Below, piece after piece: positions 8,236 to 16,020 of a stretch of DNA of 64,000 nucleotides (its first letter is position 1; every line of letters starts with the position of its first letter). This DNA is from Actinomadura syzygii. Its GTDB lineage: Bacteria > Actinomycetota > Actinomycetes > Streptosporangiales > Streptosporangiaceae. The stretch covers positions 310,001 to 374,000 of the forward strand of contig NZ_VSFF01000011.1 of NCBI RefSeq assembly GCF_008085905.1. The letters run 5' to 3'. A program made the position numbers and the translations under genes. The notes below the pieces were generated by a model that worked only from the letters and a program-made list of their open reading frames with translations, was not told where the DNA came from and did not search any database.

Positions 8236-8610
8236 TCACACCGTGCGGAAGAGGACGTAGGACTCGCCCTCGTCCGGGTGGCCGAACGCCGCGCGCAGCG
8301 GGAGGCCCTCGCGCAGGTCGGCGCGGTCGACGCCGTCCAGGCGGGCGTGCAGCCACGGCCCCTCCGCCAGCTCGACCAGCGCCAGCACGACGGGCGGGTC
8401 CCTGGGGAGGATCGTCCAGGTCACGAGGGTGGCGTCGCCGCTCGCCTCGGCCCAGGCGAGGTCCTCCTCGCCGCAGCCGGGGCAGGCGGGCGCGTCCGGC
8501 GCGAACCAGCGGTCGCACGCCGCGCACCGCCGGACGACGAGCCGCCCGGCGGCGGCGCCGTCGAAGAACGGGTCGGTGCGGCCGTCGCGCCGCAGGATGC
8601 CGATCTCCAC
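8236..8610 (-). CDS. DUF35 OB-fold zinc-ribbon acyl-CoA-associated protein
   Basis: A 124-residue protein with an N-terminal rubredoxin-like zinc ribbon and a C-terminal OB fold. The ribbon uses C-A-A-C near residue 34 and C-P-G-C near residue 47. The OB fold covers about residues 55-124. In known systems such proteins pair with thiolase-like partners, for example the DUF35 part of ChsH2 with the Ltp2 aldolase, where they help bind CoA substrates. The GTG at 8610 lies two bases after the thiolase stop, which supports a physical partnership. Confidence 0.83.
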   Translation of the reverse strand: MEIGILRRDGRTDPFFDGAAAGRLVVRRCAACDRWFAPDAPACPGCGEEDLAWAEASGDATLVTWTILPRDPPVVLALVELAEGPWLHARLDGVDRADLREGLPLRAAFGHPDEGESYVLFRTV

Positions 8611-8612
8611 GG

Positions 8613-9776
8613 CTAGGCCCCCTTCGGGTGCGGGCTGACGATCAGGGTCGAGTGGTGGTCGAGGATCCCGCCGTTCCCGCTGACCAGGATCACGTCGTTG
8701 GCCGGCGCCTGCCGCTCGCCGCCGTCCCCGCGCGCCTGGATCACCGCCTCCGACAGCGGCGTCATGCCCCACATGTAGTAGGCGGAGAGCTGGCCTCCGC
8801 CGGTGTTGGTGGGCAGCGTCCCGCCGGGGCCGAGCGCGCCGGACGCGGCGAACGCGCCGCCCTCGCCCTTGGCGCAGAACCCGTAGTCCTCCAGCGACAC
8901 GAGGACGGTGTAGGTGTAGCAGTCGTACAGCTCGCAGACGTCCACGTCGGAGACGGTGATCCCGGCCATCTTCATCGCCGCCGCGCCGGACGCCGCCGCG
9001 CCCGTCGCCAGGCCGAACTCGCTGCCGCGCTCCCTGCGGTGCCCCGGATGGCCCTGCCCCCACCCCCACAGGTGGACGGGCGGGCGCACCAGGCCACGGG
9101 CCCGGTCCGCGCTCGTCACGACCACCGCGATCGCGCCGTTGGAGACGAGGCAGCAGTCCAGCAGGTGCAGCGGCTCGGACACCCAGCGGGAGTTCTGGTG
9201 GTCCTCGACCGTGATCGGGTCCCGCATCTGCGCGCGCGGGTTCCCGGCCGCCCACGCGCGGGTCGACACGGCGATCGCGCCGAGCTGCTCGCTGGTGGTG
9301 CCGTACCGCGACATGTGCCGCTGCGCCGCCAGTGCGTAGAACGAGTTGACGCTGCGCAGCCCGAGCGCCGCCGTCATCCCCCCGAACCCGTACCACTCGC
9401 GGGCGTCGCGGTTGTAGGCCGACCCGGCGGACCGCTCGGGGCTCAGCGGCGCGTCCGCGAACACGCACGCCACCGCCGTCGCCGACCCGCTCAGCACCGC
9501 CGTCGCCGCGTAGGACACCATCGCCCCGGCGGTCGCGCCGAACGCGTTGACCTGTGCCAGCAGCCGAAGGTCGCGCAGTCCCAGCGTCTCGGCCAGCTCG
9601 ATGCCGGGGGAGCCGCCGGTGCCGTGGCTGACGAGCAGGCCGTCCAGGTCGCCGGGGGACAGGCCCGCGTCGGCGGCGGCGAGCCGCACCGCGTCCGCGG
9701 CGAGCCGCCGCGGGCTCCGCCCGTACACCCGGCCGAGCTCGGTCATCCCGAGCCCGGCGATCGCAGCGCCGTCCAT
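8613..9776 (-). CDS. Thiolase-like lipid-transfer-type protein
   Basis: A 387-residue thiolase-superfamily protein of the SCP-x/lipid-transfer type. The usual nucleophilic cysteine region is replaced by N-A-F-G-A-T-A-G near residue 79, and the C-terminal CxG motif by S-G-N-G-G near residue 370, so ordinary Claisen thiolysis is doubtful. C-E-L-Y-D-C-Y-T-Y near residue 285 is typical of Ltp-like members. With the adjacent DUF35 protein this suggests an aldolase-type or CoA-binding complex, as known for Ltp2-ChsH2. ATG 9776 is chosen over the longer in-frame start at 9806. A palindromic operator lies 31 bases upstream. Confidence 0.82.
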   Translation of the reverse strand: MDGAAIAGLGMTELGRVYGRSPRRLAADAVRLAAADAGLSPGDLDGLLVSHGTGGSPGIELAETLGLRDLRLLAQVNAFGATAGAMVSYAATAVLSGSATAVACVFADAPLSPERSAGSAYNRDAREWYGFGGMTAALGLRSVNSFYALAAQRHMSRYGTTSEQLGAIAVSTRAWAAGNPRAQMRDPITVEDHQNSRWVSEPLHLLDCCLVSNGAIAVVVTSADRARGLVRPPVHLWGWGQGHPGHRRERGSEFGLATGAAASGAAAMKMAGITVSDVDVCELYDCYTYTVLVSLEDYGFCAKGEGGAFAASGALGPGGTLPTNTGGGQLSAYYMWGMTPLSEAVIQARGDGGERQAPANDVILVSGNGGILDHHSTLIVSPHPKGA

Positions 9777-9806
9777 CGCCTCGCTCTCCTCACGCCCGCC
9801 CCTCAC

Positions 9807-9829
9807 CGTACCGAACGAGGTTCGGTACG
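9807..9829. promoter_or_regulatory. Perfect palindromic operator upstream of the thiolase operon
   Basis: CGTACCGAAC (9807-9816) and GTTCGGTACG (9820-9829) are exact reverse complements around GAG. The size and spacing fit a TetR-family repressor site, of the type common in front of actinobacterial acyl-CoA genes. No dedicated regulator gene is adjacent, so the repressor may be encoded elsewhere. Confidence 0.7.
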
Positions 9830-9839
9830 TTCCAGGGGG

Positions 9840-9869
9840 CCCGGGGACGAGGCCGCCCGCGTCCCCGGG
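9840..9869 (-). terminator. Hairpin downstream of ehuA
   Basis: CCCGGGGACG (9840-9849) pairs perfectly with CGTCCCCGGG (9860-9869), leaving a ten-base loop. It lies about 60 bases past the ehuA stop. It has no T-run, which is usual for actinobacterial intrinsic terminators. It likely insulates the ehu genes from the thiolase operon. Confidence 0.6.
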
Positions 9870-9930
9870 GCGACGGGAACGCGGGCGACGGGCGAGGACG
9901 CGACGGGACGCGCCGGGGACGCGCGGCGGC

Positions 9931-10866
9931 TCAGGTCGCGAGGACCGCCTGCAGGAAGTCCCGGGTGCGCTGCTCGGACGGCTCGCCGAAGATCTGCTCC
10001 GGGGGACCCTCCTCGACGATCTGCCCCTGGTCGAACATGAGGACCCGGTCCGAGATGTCCTTGGCGAAGGTCATCTCGTGGGTGACGCACAGCAGCGTGA
10101 TGTCGCTCTGCCGGGCGATGTCGCGCAGCAGGTCCTGGACGCCGACGACGAGCTCCGGGTCGAGCGCGGAGGTGACCTCGTCCAGCAGGAGCACCCGCGG
10201 CTGCATGGCGAGCGCCCGCGCGATCGCCACCCGCTGCTGCTGGCCGCCCGACAGCTGGGTCGGGTGCGCGTTCTCCTTGTCGGCGAGGCCGACCATGTCC
10301 AGCAGGCCGCGGGCGCGCTCGACGGCCTCGTCCCTGGACAGGCCCAGGACGCGCACCGGCCCCTCGGTCAGGTTGCGCAGCACGTTCATGTTCGGGAACA
10401 GGTTGAACTGCTGGAACACCATGCCGACCTGCTTGCGCATCTCGTGCAGGTGCTTCTGCCCGGCCGGGACCCGCTTGCCGCCGCGCTCCATGTGCCAGAG
10501 CGTCTCGTCGCCGATCCAGATCAGGCCGTCGTCGAGCTTCTCCAGCGTCATCAGCAGCCGTAGGATCGTGGTCTTGCCGGACCCGCTCGGCCCGATGAGC
10601 GTCACGCGCTCGCCCGGCGCCACGGAGAAGTCGAGCTCGCGGAGCACCACGTTGTGGCCGAACCGCTTGACCACCTTCTCGAAGCGGATGCCCGGCGCCT
10701 CGCCGCGCGGCAGCGCGGCCTCCGGCGCGCCCCCCTTCTCCGTGGAGACGCCCGCGGCGTCCGCGGGGGCCTTGGGTGCGTCTTCGGCGGCGGGATCAGT
10801 GTTTTCCGAGGGGGGGCGACCCCCCACGCCCCCCGGACTGCCTGCGGCGGGATCAATTGGTGGCAT
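9931..10866 (-). CDS. ehuA: Ectoine/hydroxyectoine ABC transporter ATP-binding protein EhuA
   Basis: The 311-residue ATPase of the ectoine importer, a polar-amino-acid-type ABC protein. Walker A (GPSGSGKTT) is at residues 92-100, the signature LSGGQQQR near 204, Walker B LLLDEVTSALD near 224, and the switch histidine in V-T-H-E-M near 259. The ATPase core starts only near residue 60. The first 55 residues are low-complexity, rich in Ala, Pro and Gly, and include sequence from a GC hairpin insertion (10799-10843). ATG 10866 overlaps the ehuD stop by 14 bases and no better start is seen. EhuA energises EhuC/EhuD. Confidence 0.9.
   Translation of the reverse strand: MPPIDPAAGSPGGVGGRPPSENTDPAAEDAPKAPADAAGVSTEKGGAPEAALPRGEAPGIRFEKVVKRFGHNVVLRELDFSVAPGERVTLIGPSGSGKTTILRLLMTLEKLDDGLIWIGDETLWHMERGGKRVPAGQKHLHEMRKQVGMVFQQFNLFPNMNVLRNLTEGPVRVLGLSRDEAVERARGLLDMVGLADKENAHPTQLSGGQQQRVAIARALAMQPRVLLLDEVTSALDPELVVGVQDLLRDIARQSDITLLCVTHEMTFAKDISDRVLMFDQGQIVEEGPPEQIFGEPSEQRTRDFLQAVLAT
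10787..10855. repeat. REP-like GC hairpin flanked by a 12-base direct repeat
   Basis: A 12-base repeat GCGGCGGGATCA occurs at 10787-10798 and 10844-10855. Between them lies a G-rich/C-rich hairpin with six-base G and C arms around a GCGA loop (about 10811-10825) and a further run of C. The 57-base period is a multiple of three, so the frame of ehuA stays open. A similar GGGGG-GCGA-CCCCC hairpin occurs at 39236-39255. The layout looks like insertion of a small repetitive element with duplication of its target. Confidence 0.55.
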
Positions 10867-11506
10867 AACGCCTCTCCAGGCGGCGGACGAGTATCGAGGA
10901 TATGACGCTGACCACGACGAACAACAGCCCGACCATGGTGATCGGCTCCAGGAACTGCAGGGACTTCGCCCCCACCTGGTAGGCGGAGAACAGCAGCTCC
11001 GCGACGTTGATCGCCAGCAGCATCGGCGAGTCCTTGAACATCGCGATCAGGTAGTTGCCGAGCGTCGGGATCACCCGGCGGATCGCCTGCGGCAGGACCA
11101 CGTCCAGCCACACCCGCGACCGCGGCAGGTTCAGCGCGGTGCACGCCTCCCACTGCCCCTTCGGGACGTCGGCGATCCCCGCCCGGTACACCTCGGCGGT
11201 ATAGGTCGAGTAGTGGACGCCGAGCGTGATGATCCCGGCCGTCAGCGACCCGATCGTGATGCCCCACGCGGGCAGGACGAAGAAGACGAAGTACAGCTGC
11301 GGGATCAGCGGCGTCGACCGGATGAACTCGGTGATCCAGCGGATCGCCTGGTTGAACACCCGGCTCGGGGAGCGGCGCAGCAGCGTCCACACCAGCCCGA
11401 GCACCAGGGCGATCACGTAGCCGGCCAGGGTCGCGATGACGGTGTAGCGCAGGCCGTCCAGCAGGTCGGGGAGGATGTCCCCGGAGTACTGCCAGTCCCA
11501 GTCCAT
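10853..11506 (-). CDS. ehuD: Ectoine/hydroxyectoine ABC transporter permease EhuD
   Basis: A 217-residue inner-membrane permease of the HisM/GlnP type. Several transmembrane helices are visible, for example near residues 20-41, 55-80 and 185-206. The EAA loop that contacts the ATPase reads Q-W-E-A-C-T-A-L-N-L near residue 115. Its ATG shares one base with the ehuC stop (TGATG), implying translational coupling. With EhuC it should form the heterodimeric pore for ectoine and 5-hydroxyectoine; the substrate is assigned from the neighbouring ectABCD genes. Confidence 0.88.
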   Translation of the reverse strand: MDWDWQYSGDILPDLLDGLRYTVIATLAGYVIALVLGLVWTLLRRSPSRVFNQAIRWITEFIRSTPLIPQLYFVFFVLPAWGITIGSLTAGIITLGVHYSTYTAEVYRAGIADVPKGQWEACTALNLPRSRVWLDVVLPQAIRRVIPTLGNYLIAMFKDSPMLLAINVAELLFSAYQVGAKSLQFLEPITMVGLLFVVVSVISSILVRRLERRYATN

Positions 11507-12222
11507 CAGCCGCTCACCCCCGTGCCGGGCGCGCCCGCGGCGATCGTGCCGAGCGACGGCTCACTCGGCAGCCGGCGGCCGAGCATGCGGTCCACCCGCC
11601 GCTCGGCGTACCGGACGGCGAGCTGCAGCACCTGCGCGATGACGAAGTAGAGGACGAGCACCACCGTGAACGCCGCGACGGTCTGGCCCGTGCTGCCCTG
11701 GATGTTCTTCGAGACGCGGGTCAGGTCGACCAGGCCGACCAGGGACACGATGGCCGTGCCCTTCATCAGTTCGATGATCAGGTTCCCGAACGGGGGGAGC
11801 ATCAGCGCGAAGCCCTGCGGCAGCAGGACCCGGCGCATCCGCTGGTACGGCGTGAAGTTCAGCGCGACGGTCGCCTCGTACTGCGCTCTCGGGACCGCCT
11901 TGATCGACCCGCGGACGACCTCCGCGCCGTAGGCGCCGATGTTCAGGCCGAGCGCGAGGACCGCCGCGAACATGGTGGAGAACCGGAGCCCGATCAGGGG
12001 CAGCGCGTAGAAGAACCAGAACAGCAGCACGAGCGTCGCGTTGCCGCGGAAGAACTCCACGTACACCCGGTTCAGGCCGCGCACCCAGGCGCGGCGCGAG
12101 GTGCCCGCCAGGCCGAAGACCAGGGCGAGGACCAGGGCCAGCGCGCCCCCGAGCAGGGTGAGCCTGAACGTGAGCCACGCGCCGTCCAGCCACTGGTTGT
12201 AGCCGTCGAGGACGTCACCCAC
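11506..12222 (-). CDS. ehuC: Ectoine/hydroxyectoine ABC transporter permease EhuC
   Basis: A 238-residue polar-amino-acid-type permease. An N-terminal amphipathic segment precedes helices near residues 20-42, 58-80 and 190-212. The EAA loop reads Q-Y-E-A-T-V-A-L-N-F near residue 112. It starts three bases after the ehuB stop and its own stop overlaps ehuD, so ehuB, ehuC and ehuD are one translational unit. It pairs with EhuD in the importer. Confidence 0.88.
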   Translation of the reverse strand: MGDVLDGYNQWLDGAWLTFRLTLLGGALALVLALVFGLAGTSRRAWVRGLNRVYVEFFRGNATLVLLFWFFYALPLIGLRFSTMFAAVLALGLNIGAYGAEVVRGSIKAVPRAQYEATVALNFTPYQRMRRVLLPQGFALMLPPFGNLIIELMKGTAIVSLVGLVDLTRVSKNIQGSTGQTVAAFTVVLVLYFVIAQVLQLAVRYAERRVDRMLGRRLPSEPSLGTIAAGAPGTGVSG

Positions 12223-12225
12223 GGG

Positions 12226-13122
12226 TCAGCCCTGGCAGAACTTGGCGGCCGTGTCGCCGGCGGTGGGCATCTCCGCCTGGGTGAAGCCGAACGGCTGCAG
12301 GATGGGCAGCAGTTTGTTCTGCTGCTTGAGCTTGTCGAGTTCGCCGTTCCAGGCGTTCAGCAGGTCCGCGTCGGCCTTGCGGAAGGCGAACGCGCCCGCG
12401 CCGAACTGCTCCTTGCCGTCGATGACCGGGACGAAAGGCTCGGTGACCTCGAATCCCTGCCCCTCGTGCTTGGACAGCAGGTCGGCGAGCGAGATGCGGG
12501 TCAGCCAGATGCAGTCGATGCGCCCGGCCTTGAGCCCCTCGAATGCGCTCGGCTGGTCGGCGAACGTCTTGATGTTGCTCTTCTTGACCCCGGACTTCTC
12601 GGCGTATCCGGCCTCGACGGCGCCGGTCATGACGCCGACCCGCGCGCCGGTCTTCGCCGGGTCCCCGGCGGCCTTCAGGCCCTTCGGGTTTCCCTGCTTC
12701 ACCATGAAGGCGCTCTTGGCAACGTATTCGGGATTGGCGAACGCCGCCGACGCGCAGCGTTCCGGCGTGATGAACATCCCGGCGGCGATCGTGTCGAAGC
12801 GGCGGGCGTTGAGCCCGGCGATCAGGCCGCCGAAGTCGACCTGGACGCCCTTCACGTCGTCGATTCCGAGCTGTTTGAAGACGGCCCTGGCCAGCTCGGG
12901 CGCCTCGCCGGTGAGCTTCCCGGACTTGTCGGTGTAGCCGTAGGGCGCCTCGTTGGCGAAGCCGACCGTGATCGACCCCGCGTCCTTGGCCTTCTGCAGC
13001 GTGCCCCCGCCCTTCTTCTCCTCCTCCGGGTCCGTCGTGGAGCAGCCCGCCGCGGCCAGCGGCACCGCGGCGGACAGCAGCACGGCGGTGCGGAGGAAGT
13101 CGCGTCTCGAAGAGGTCATCAT
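12226..13122 (-). CDS. ehuB: Ectoine/hydroxyectoine-binding lipoprotein EhuB
   Basis: A 298-residue extracytoplasmic solute-binding protein of the type-2 amino-acid-binding family. The N-terminus has a twin-arginine-like R-R-D-F-L-R, a hydrophobic stretch and lipobox A-A-G-C with Cys near residue 27, so it is a membrane-anchored lipoprotein, possibly Tat-exported. The mature part begins G-S-I-T-V-G-F-A-N-E-A-P-Y-G-Y, the typical first strand. It delivers ligand to EhuC/EhuD. ATG 13122 follows AGGAG by four bases. Ligand identity follows from the ect context and is not proven. Confidence 0.88.
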   Translation of the reverse strand: MMTSSRRDFLRTAVLLSAAVPLAAAGCSTTDPEEEKKGGGTLQKAKDAGSITVGFANEAPYGYTDKSGKLTGEAPELARAVFKQLGIDDVKGVQVDFGGLIAGLNARRFDTIAAGMFITPERCASAAFANPEYVAKSAFMVKQGNPKGLKAAGDPAKTGARVGVMTGAVEAGYAEKSGVKKSNIKTFADQPSAFEGLKAGRIDCIWLTRISLADLLSKHEGQGFEVTEPFVPVIDGKEQFGAGAFAFRKADADLLNAWNGELDKLKQQNKLLPILQPFGFTQAEMPTAGDTAAKFCQG

Positions 13123-13146
13123 CGAACTCCTGGATGGTGTGACCGC

Positions 13147-13184
13147 GCGCCTGTGAAAGACCACTGCGGGTCCTTCACAGGCGC
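13147..13184 (-). terminator. Strong hairpin between ectD and ehuB
   Basis: GCGCCTGTGAA (13147-13157) pairs perfectly with TTCACAGGCGC (13174-13184). A mismatch and a further four-base stem (GACC/GGTC) extend it, closing on a six-base loop. It lies 40 bases after the ectD stop. It may partly terminate the ect transcript or stabilise processed ends, giving different levels of synthesis and uptake genes. Confidence 0.65.
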
Positions 13185-13223
13185 GGGGTCGAGGTGTCGG
13201 GTTTATCGAATCGTTGTGTTCAT

Positions 13224-14189
13224 TCAGCCGCCCGCGACGCCATTCGAGGAGGGCCGGGCCCTCTCGTCTCCCGTAGCGGCTCCGGCGCCGACGGGGGTGA
13301 AGTCGCGGGCGCCGATGAACTCCGGACGCGGCGCGGGCGCCGAGAACGGCTCGACGCATGTGTTCTCGACGCTGTTGAACACGATGAACACGTTCGAGCG
13401 GGGGAACGGGGTGATGTTCCCATTCGAGCCGTGCATGCAGTTGCAGTCGAACATGGTGGCAGAGCCGGCCGCCCCTGTGAACAGCTCGATACCGTGTTTC
13501 TCAGCCAGAATCGACAGGCTGTTCGGGTCCGGCGTGCCGATCTCCTGGCCGCGCAGGGACTCCTTGTAGTGGTCGTCCGGGGTCTCTCCGACGCAGGCGA
13601 CGAAGGTCTTGTGCGAGCCAGGCATGATCATTAGCCCGCCATTGTGCACGAAATTCTCGGTGAGCGCGATGGATATGCTCACCGCGCGCATCCGAGGCAT
13701 GCCGTCCTCCGCGTGCCAGGTCTCGAAATCCGAGTGCCAGTAGAAGTCCTTGCCAGTGAACCCTGGCTTGTAGTTGACCCGGCTCTGGTGGACGTAAACC
13801 TCCGAACCCAGGATTTGCCGGGCACGTCCGACGACTCGGGGATCGCGGACGAGTCCGGCGAACAGCTCACTGATCTTGTGGATCTCGAAGATCGACCGGA
13901 CCTCGTCCGAGCCGCGCTCGGTGACCGTCCGCTCGTCCGCGAGCACCCGCGGGTCGGCGGACAGCCTGCGCAGCTCGGCGCGGTAGTCCTCGACCTCCTC
14001 CGGGGCGAGCAACTGGTCGACGCCGAGGAATCCGTTGGCCTCGAACGAGTCGAGGGTCGCGGCGTCGACCGGGCCGTCCCCCGGCCCGCCGTACACCACC
14101 GGGTCCTGCCGGTACAGGAGCGCCGCCTCGGAAGCCTTCCGGGTGGGATAGGCGTCGTCGATCGTCGGATGCGACTCGATGATGCTCAT
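13224..14189 (-). CDS. ectD: Ectoine hydroxylase EctD
   Basis: A 321-residue Fe(II)/2-oxoglutarate dioxygenase that converts ectoine to 5-hydroxyectoine. The EctD signature W-H-S-D-F-E-T-W-H-A-E-D-G-M-P is at residues 151-165 and contains iron ligands His152 and Asp154; the third ligand is His253 in C-M-H-G-S. The length is slightly above the usual 295-305 because of a Pro/Ala-rich tail. Its ATG overlaps the ectC stop (ATGA), so the two are translationally coupled. The assignment is secure. Confidence 0.96.
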   Translation of the reverse strand: MSIIESHPTIDDAYPTRKASEAALLYRQDPVVYGGPGDGPVDAATLDSFEANGFLGVDQLLAPEEVEDYRAELRRLSADPRVLADERTVTERGSDEVRSIFEIHKISELFAGLVRDPRVVGRARQILGSEVYVHQSRVNYKPGFTGKDFYWHSDFETWHAEDGMPRMRAVSISIALTENFVHNGGLMIMPGSHKTFVACVGETPDDHYKESLRGQEIGTPDPNSLSILAEKHGIELFTGAAGSATMFDCNCMHGSNGNITPFPRSNVFIVFNSVENTCVEPFSAPAPRPEFIGARDFTPVGAGAATGDERARPSSNGVAGG

Positions 14190-14581
14190 GCGTCCTCCTC
14201 GGTCAGCAGGGGGTAAACGCCGTTCTCGTCATGGACCTCCCGGCCGGTGCAGGGCGGGTTGAACACGCAGACGGTCCGGACGTCCGTGTGAGCGCGCAGG
14301 GTGTGGTGCTCGTGGCCGTCCAGCAGGTACATGACGCCCGGCTCGATCTTGTGCTTCTCGCCGGTCTCGTCGTTGGTCAGTTCTCCGTTGCCCTCGATGC
14401 AGTAGACGGCCTCGACGTGGTTCGCGTACCACATCCTGGTCTCGGTCCCCGCGTACAGGATCGTCTCGTGCAGTGAGAAGCCGACGCCCTCCTTGGCGAG
14501 CACGAACCGGCGGCTGCACCAGGTCGGCGCCTGCACGTCGCGCTCGGTGCCGATGATCTCGTCAAGGGAACGAACGATCAT
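14186..14581 (-). CDS. ectC: L-ectoine synthase EctC
   Basis: A 131-residue cupin that cyclises N-gamma-acetyl-diaminobutyrate to ectoine. The start M-I-V-R-S-L-D-E-I-I-G-T matches the family. The metal-binding cupin motifs are visible as V-E-A-V-Y-C-I-E-G-N-G-E near residue 57 and L-D-G-H-E-H-H near residue 90. AGAGGAG precedes the ATG. It sits between ectB and ectD; the 126-base gap to ectB carries a GC-rich tandem repeat. The assignment is secure. Confidence 0.96.
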   Translation of the reverse strand: MIVRSLDEIIGTERDVQAPTWCSRRFVLAKEGVGFSLHETILYAGTETRMWYANHVEAVYCIEGNGELTNDETGEKHKIEPGVMYLLDGHEHHTLRAHTDVRTVCVFNPPCTGREVHDENGVYPLLTEEDA

Positions 14582-14602
14582 GAATCTCCTCTTTCCGGAT
14601 AT

Positions 14603-14648
14603 GCCCGAGGCCGGGCCCGCGGGGGCCCGAGGCCGGGCCCGCGCGGGG
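14603..14648. repeat. GC-rich tandem repeat in the ectB-ectC gap
   Basis: The unit GCCCGAGGCCGGGCCCGCG begins at 14603 and is repeated from 14625. The units are 22 to 24 bases long, and GGGCCC blocks can fold into strong hairpins. It lies between the ectB stop and the ectC ribosome site and could slow transcription or protect mRNA ends. No function is shown. Confidence 0.6.
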
Positions 14649-14707
14649 CCCGGGAGCGGCTCGGACGGTGGTCGGGGTCGCTCGGACCGGTGCCGGTCGG
14701 GGCCGGG

Positions 14708-15970
14708 TCAGACCGCGACGGTCTGCCGGACGGCCTCCAGCGAGTCCGCGATGATCTCCAGGCCGTGCGCCAGCTCGGACTCGGTCGTGGTGAGCGGCGG
14801 CAGCAGCTTGACGACCTCGCCCTCGGGACCGGACGTCTCCATCAGCAGCCCGCGCGAGAACGCCTCGGCGCACACCTTCGGCGCCAGCTCGGCGTCGTTC
14901 ATCACGAGGCCCCACGCGAGGCCCCGGCCGCGGACGCCGTCGACGGCGCCCGCGTGCGCGAGCGCGATCTCGTCGAGCGCGGTCTCGACCTGCTGGCCCT
15001 TGGCGATCGTCTGCTTCTCCATGCCCTCGCCCGCCCAGTAGTCCTCCAGGGCGGCGACGGCGGTGACGAACGCGGGGTTGAAGCCGCGGAAGGTGCCGTT
15101 GTGCTCGCCCGGGTCCCACACGTCCAGGTGGCGCTTCATCAGCGTGATCGCGAACGGCAGCCCGTAGCCGCTGAGCGACTTGGACAGGCAGACGATGTCC
15201 GGGACGATCCCGGCCTCCTCGAAGCTGAAGAACGGCCCGGTGCGGCCGCAGCCCATCTGCACGTCGTCGACGATCAGCAGGATCTCGTGCCGGCGGCACA
15301 GGTCCTGGAGGCCGCGCAGCCACTCCGCGGTGGCGACGTTGATGCCGCCCTCGCCCTGCACGGTCTCGACGATCACGGCGGCGGGCTTGTCCAGGCCGCT
15401 GCCGCTGTCGTCCAGCATCGTCTCGAAGAGCAGGAAGTCGGGCGTGCGGCCGTCGAGGTAGTTGTCGTAGGGCATCGCGACGCCGTGCCCGAGCGGGACG
15501 CCCGCGCCGGTGCGCTTCATCGAGTTGCCGGTCACCGCGAGCGCGCCGAGCGTCATCCCGTGAAAGGCGTTGGTGAAGCTGACGACCGTCTCGCGGCCGG
15601 TGTACTTGCGGGCGAGTTTCAGCGCCGCCTCGACCGAGTGATTGCCCGCGGGTCCTGGGAACTGGACCTTGTAGTCGAACCCGCGGGGGCGCAGCACGTA
15701 CTCGTTGAATCGTTCCAGGAAGTCGCGTTTCGCGGTCGTGTACATGTCGAGGCCGTGCACGACCGAGTCGCCGGCGAGATAGTCCAGCAGCCGGCGTTTC
15801 AGCTGCGGGTTGTTGTGCCCGTAGTTCAGCGTCCCGGCGCCGGCGAAGAAGTCCAGATACGTTTTCCCGTGCTCGTCGGTCATGTGGCTGCCGTGCGCCG
15901 TCGCGAACACCGTGGGCCAGCCGCGGCAGTAGCCGCGGACTTCCGATTCCATGTGGTCGAAAACGTCCAT
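14708..15970 (-). CDS. ectB: L-2,4-diaminobutyrate transaminase EctB
   Basis: A 420-residue class-III PLP aminotransferase that makes L-2,4-diaminobutyrate from aspartate semialdehyde with glutamate as donor, the first ectoine step. Length is exactly typical. The PLP lysine is Lys264 in C-L-S-K-S-L-S-G-Y-G, and the cofactor aspartate is in I-V-D-D-V-Q at residues 233-238. The N-terminal G-A-G-T-L-N-Y-G-H-N-N region contacts substrate. ATG 15970 follows GGAGG by six bases. It is the second gene of the operon, 50 bases after ectA. Confidence 0.96.
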   Translation of the reverse strand: MDVFDHMESEVRGYCRGWPTVFATAHGSHMTDEHGKTYLDFFAGAGTLNYGHNNPQLKRRLLDYLAGDSVVHGLDMYTTAKRDFLERFNEYVLRPRGFDYKVQFPGPAGNHSVEAALKLARKYTGRETVVSFTNAFHGMTLGALAVTGNSMKRTGAGVPLGHGVAMPYDNYLDGRTPDFLLFETMLDDSGSGLDKPAAVIVETVQGEGGINVATAEWLRGLQDLCRRHEILLIVDDVQMGCGRTGPFFSFEEAGIVPDIVCLSKSLSGYGLPFAITLMKRHLDVWDPGEHNGTFRGFNPAFVTAVAALEDYWAGEGMEKQTIAKGQQVETALDEIALAHAGAVDGVRGRGLAWGLVMNDAELAPKVCAEAFSRGLLMETSGPEGEVVKLLPPLTTTESELAHGLEIIADSLEAVRQTVAV

Positions 15971-16020
15971 GTGCTGCCTCCAGGCAGTAGAGGTGGGAGC
16001 TTGGTGGGGGAGTGGACCTG

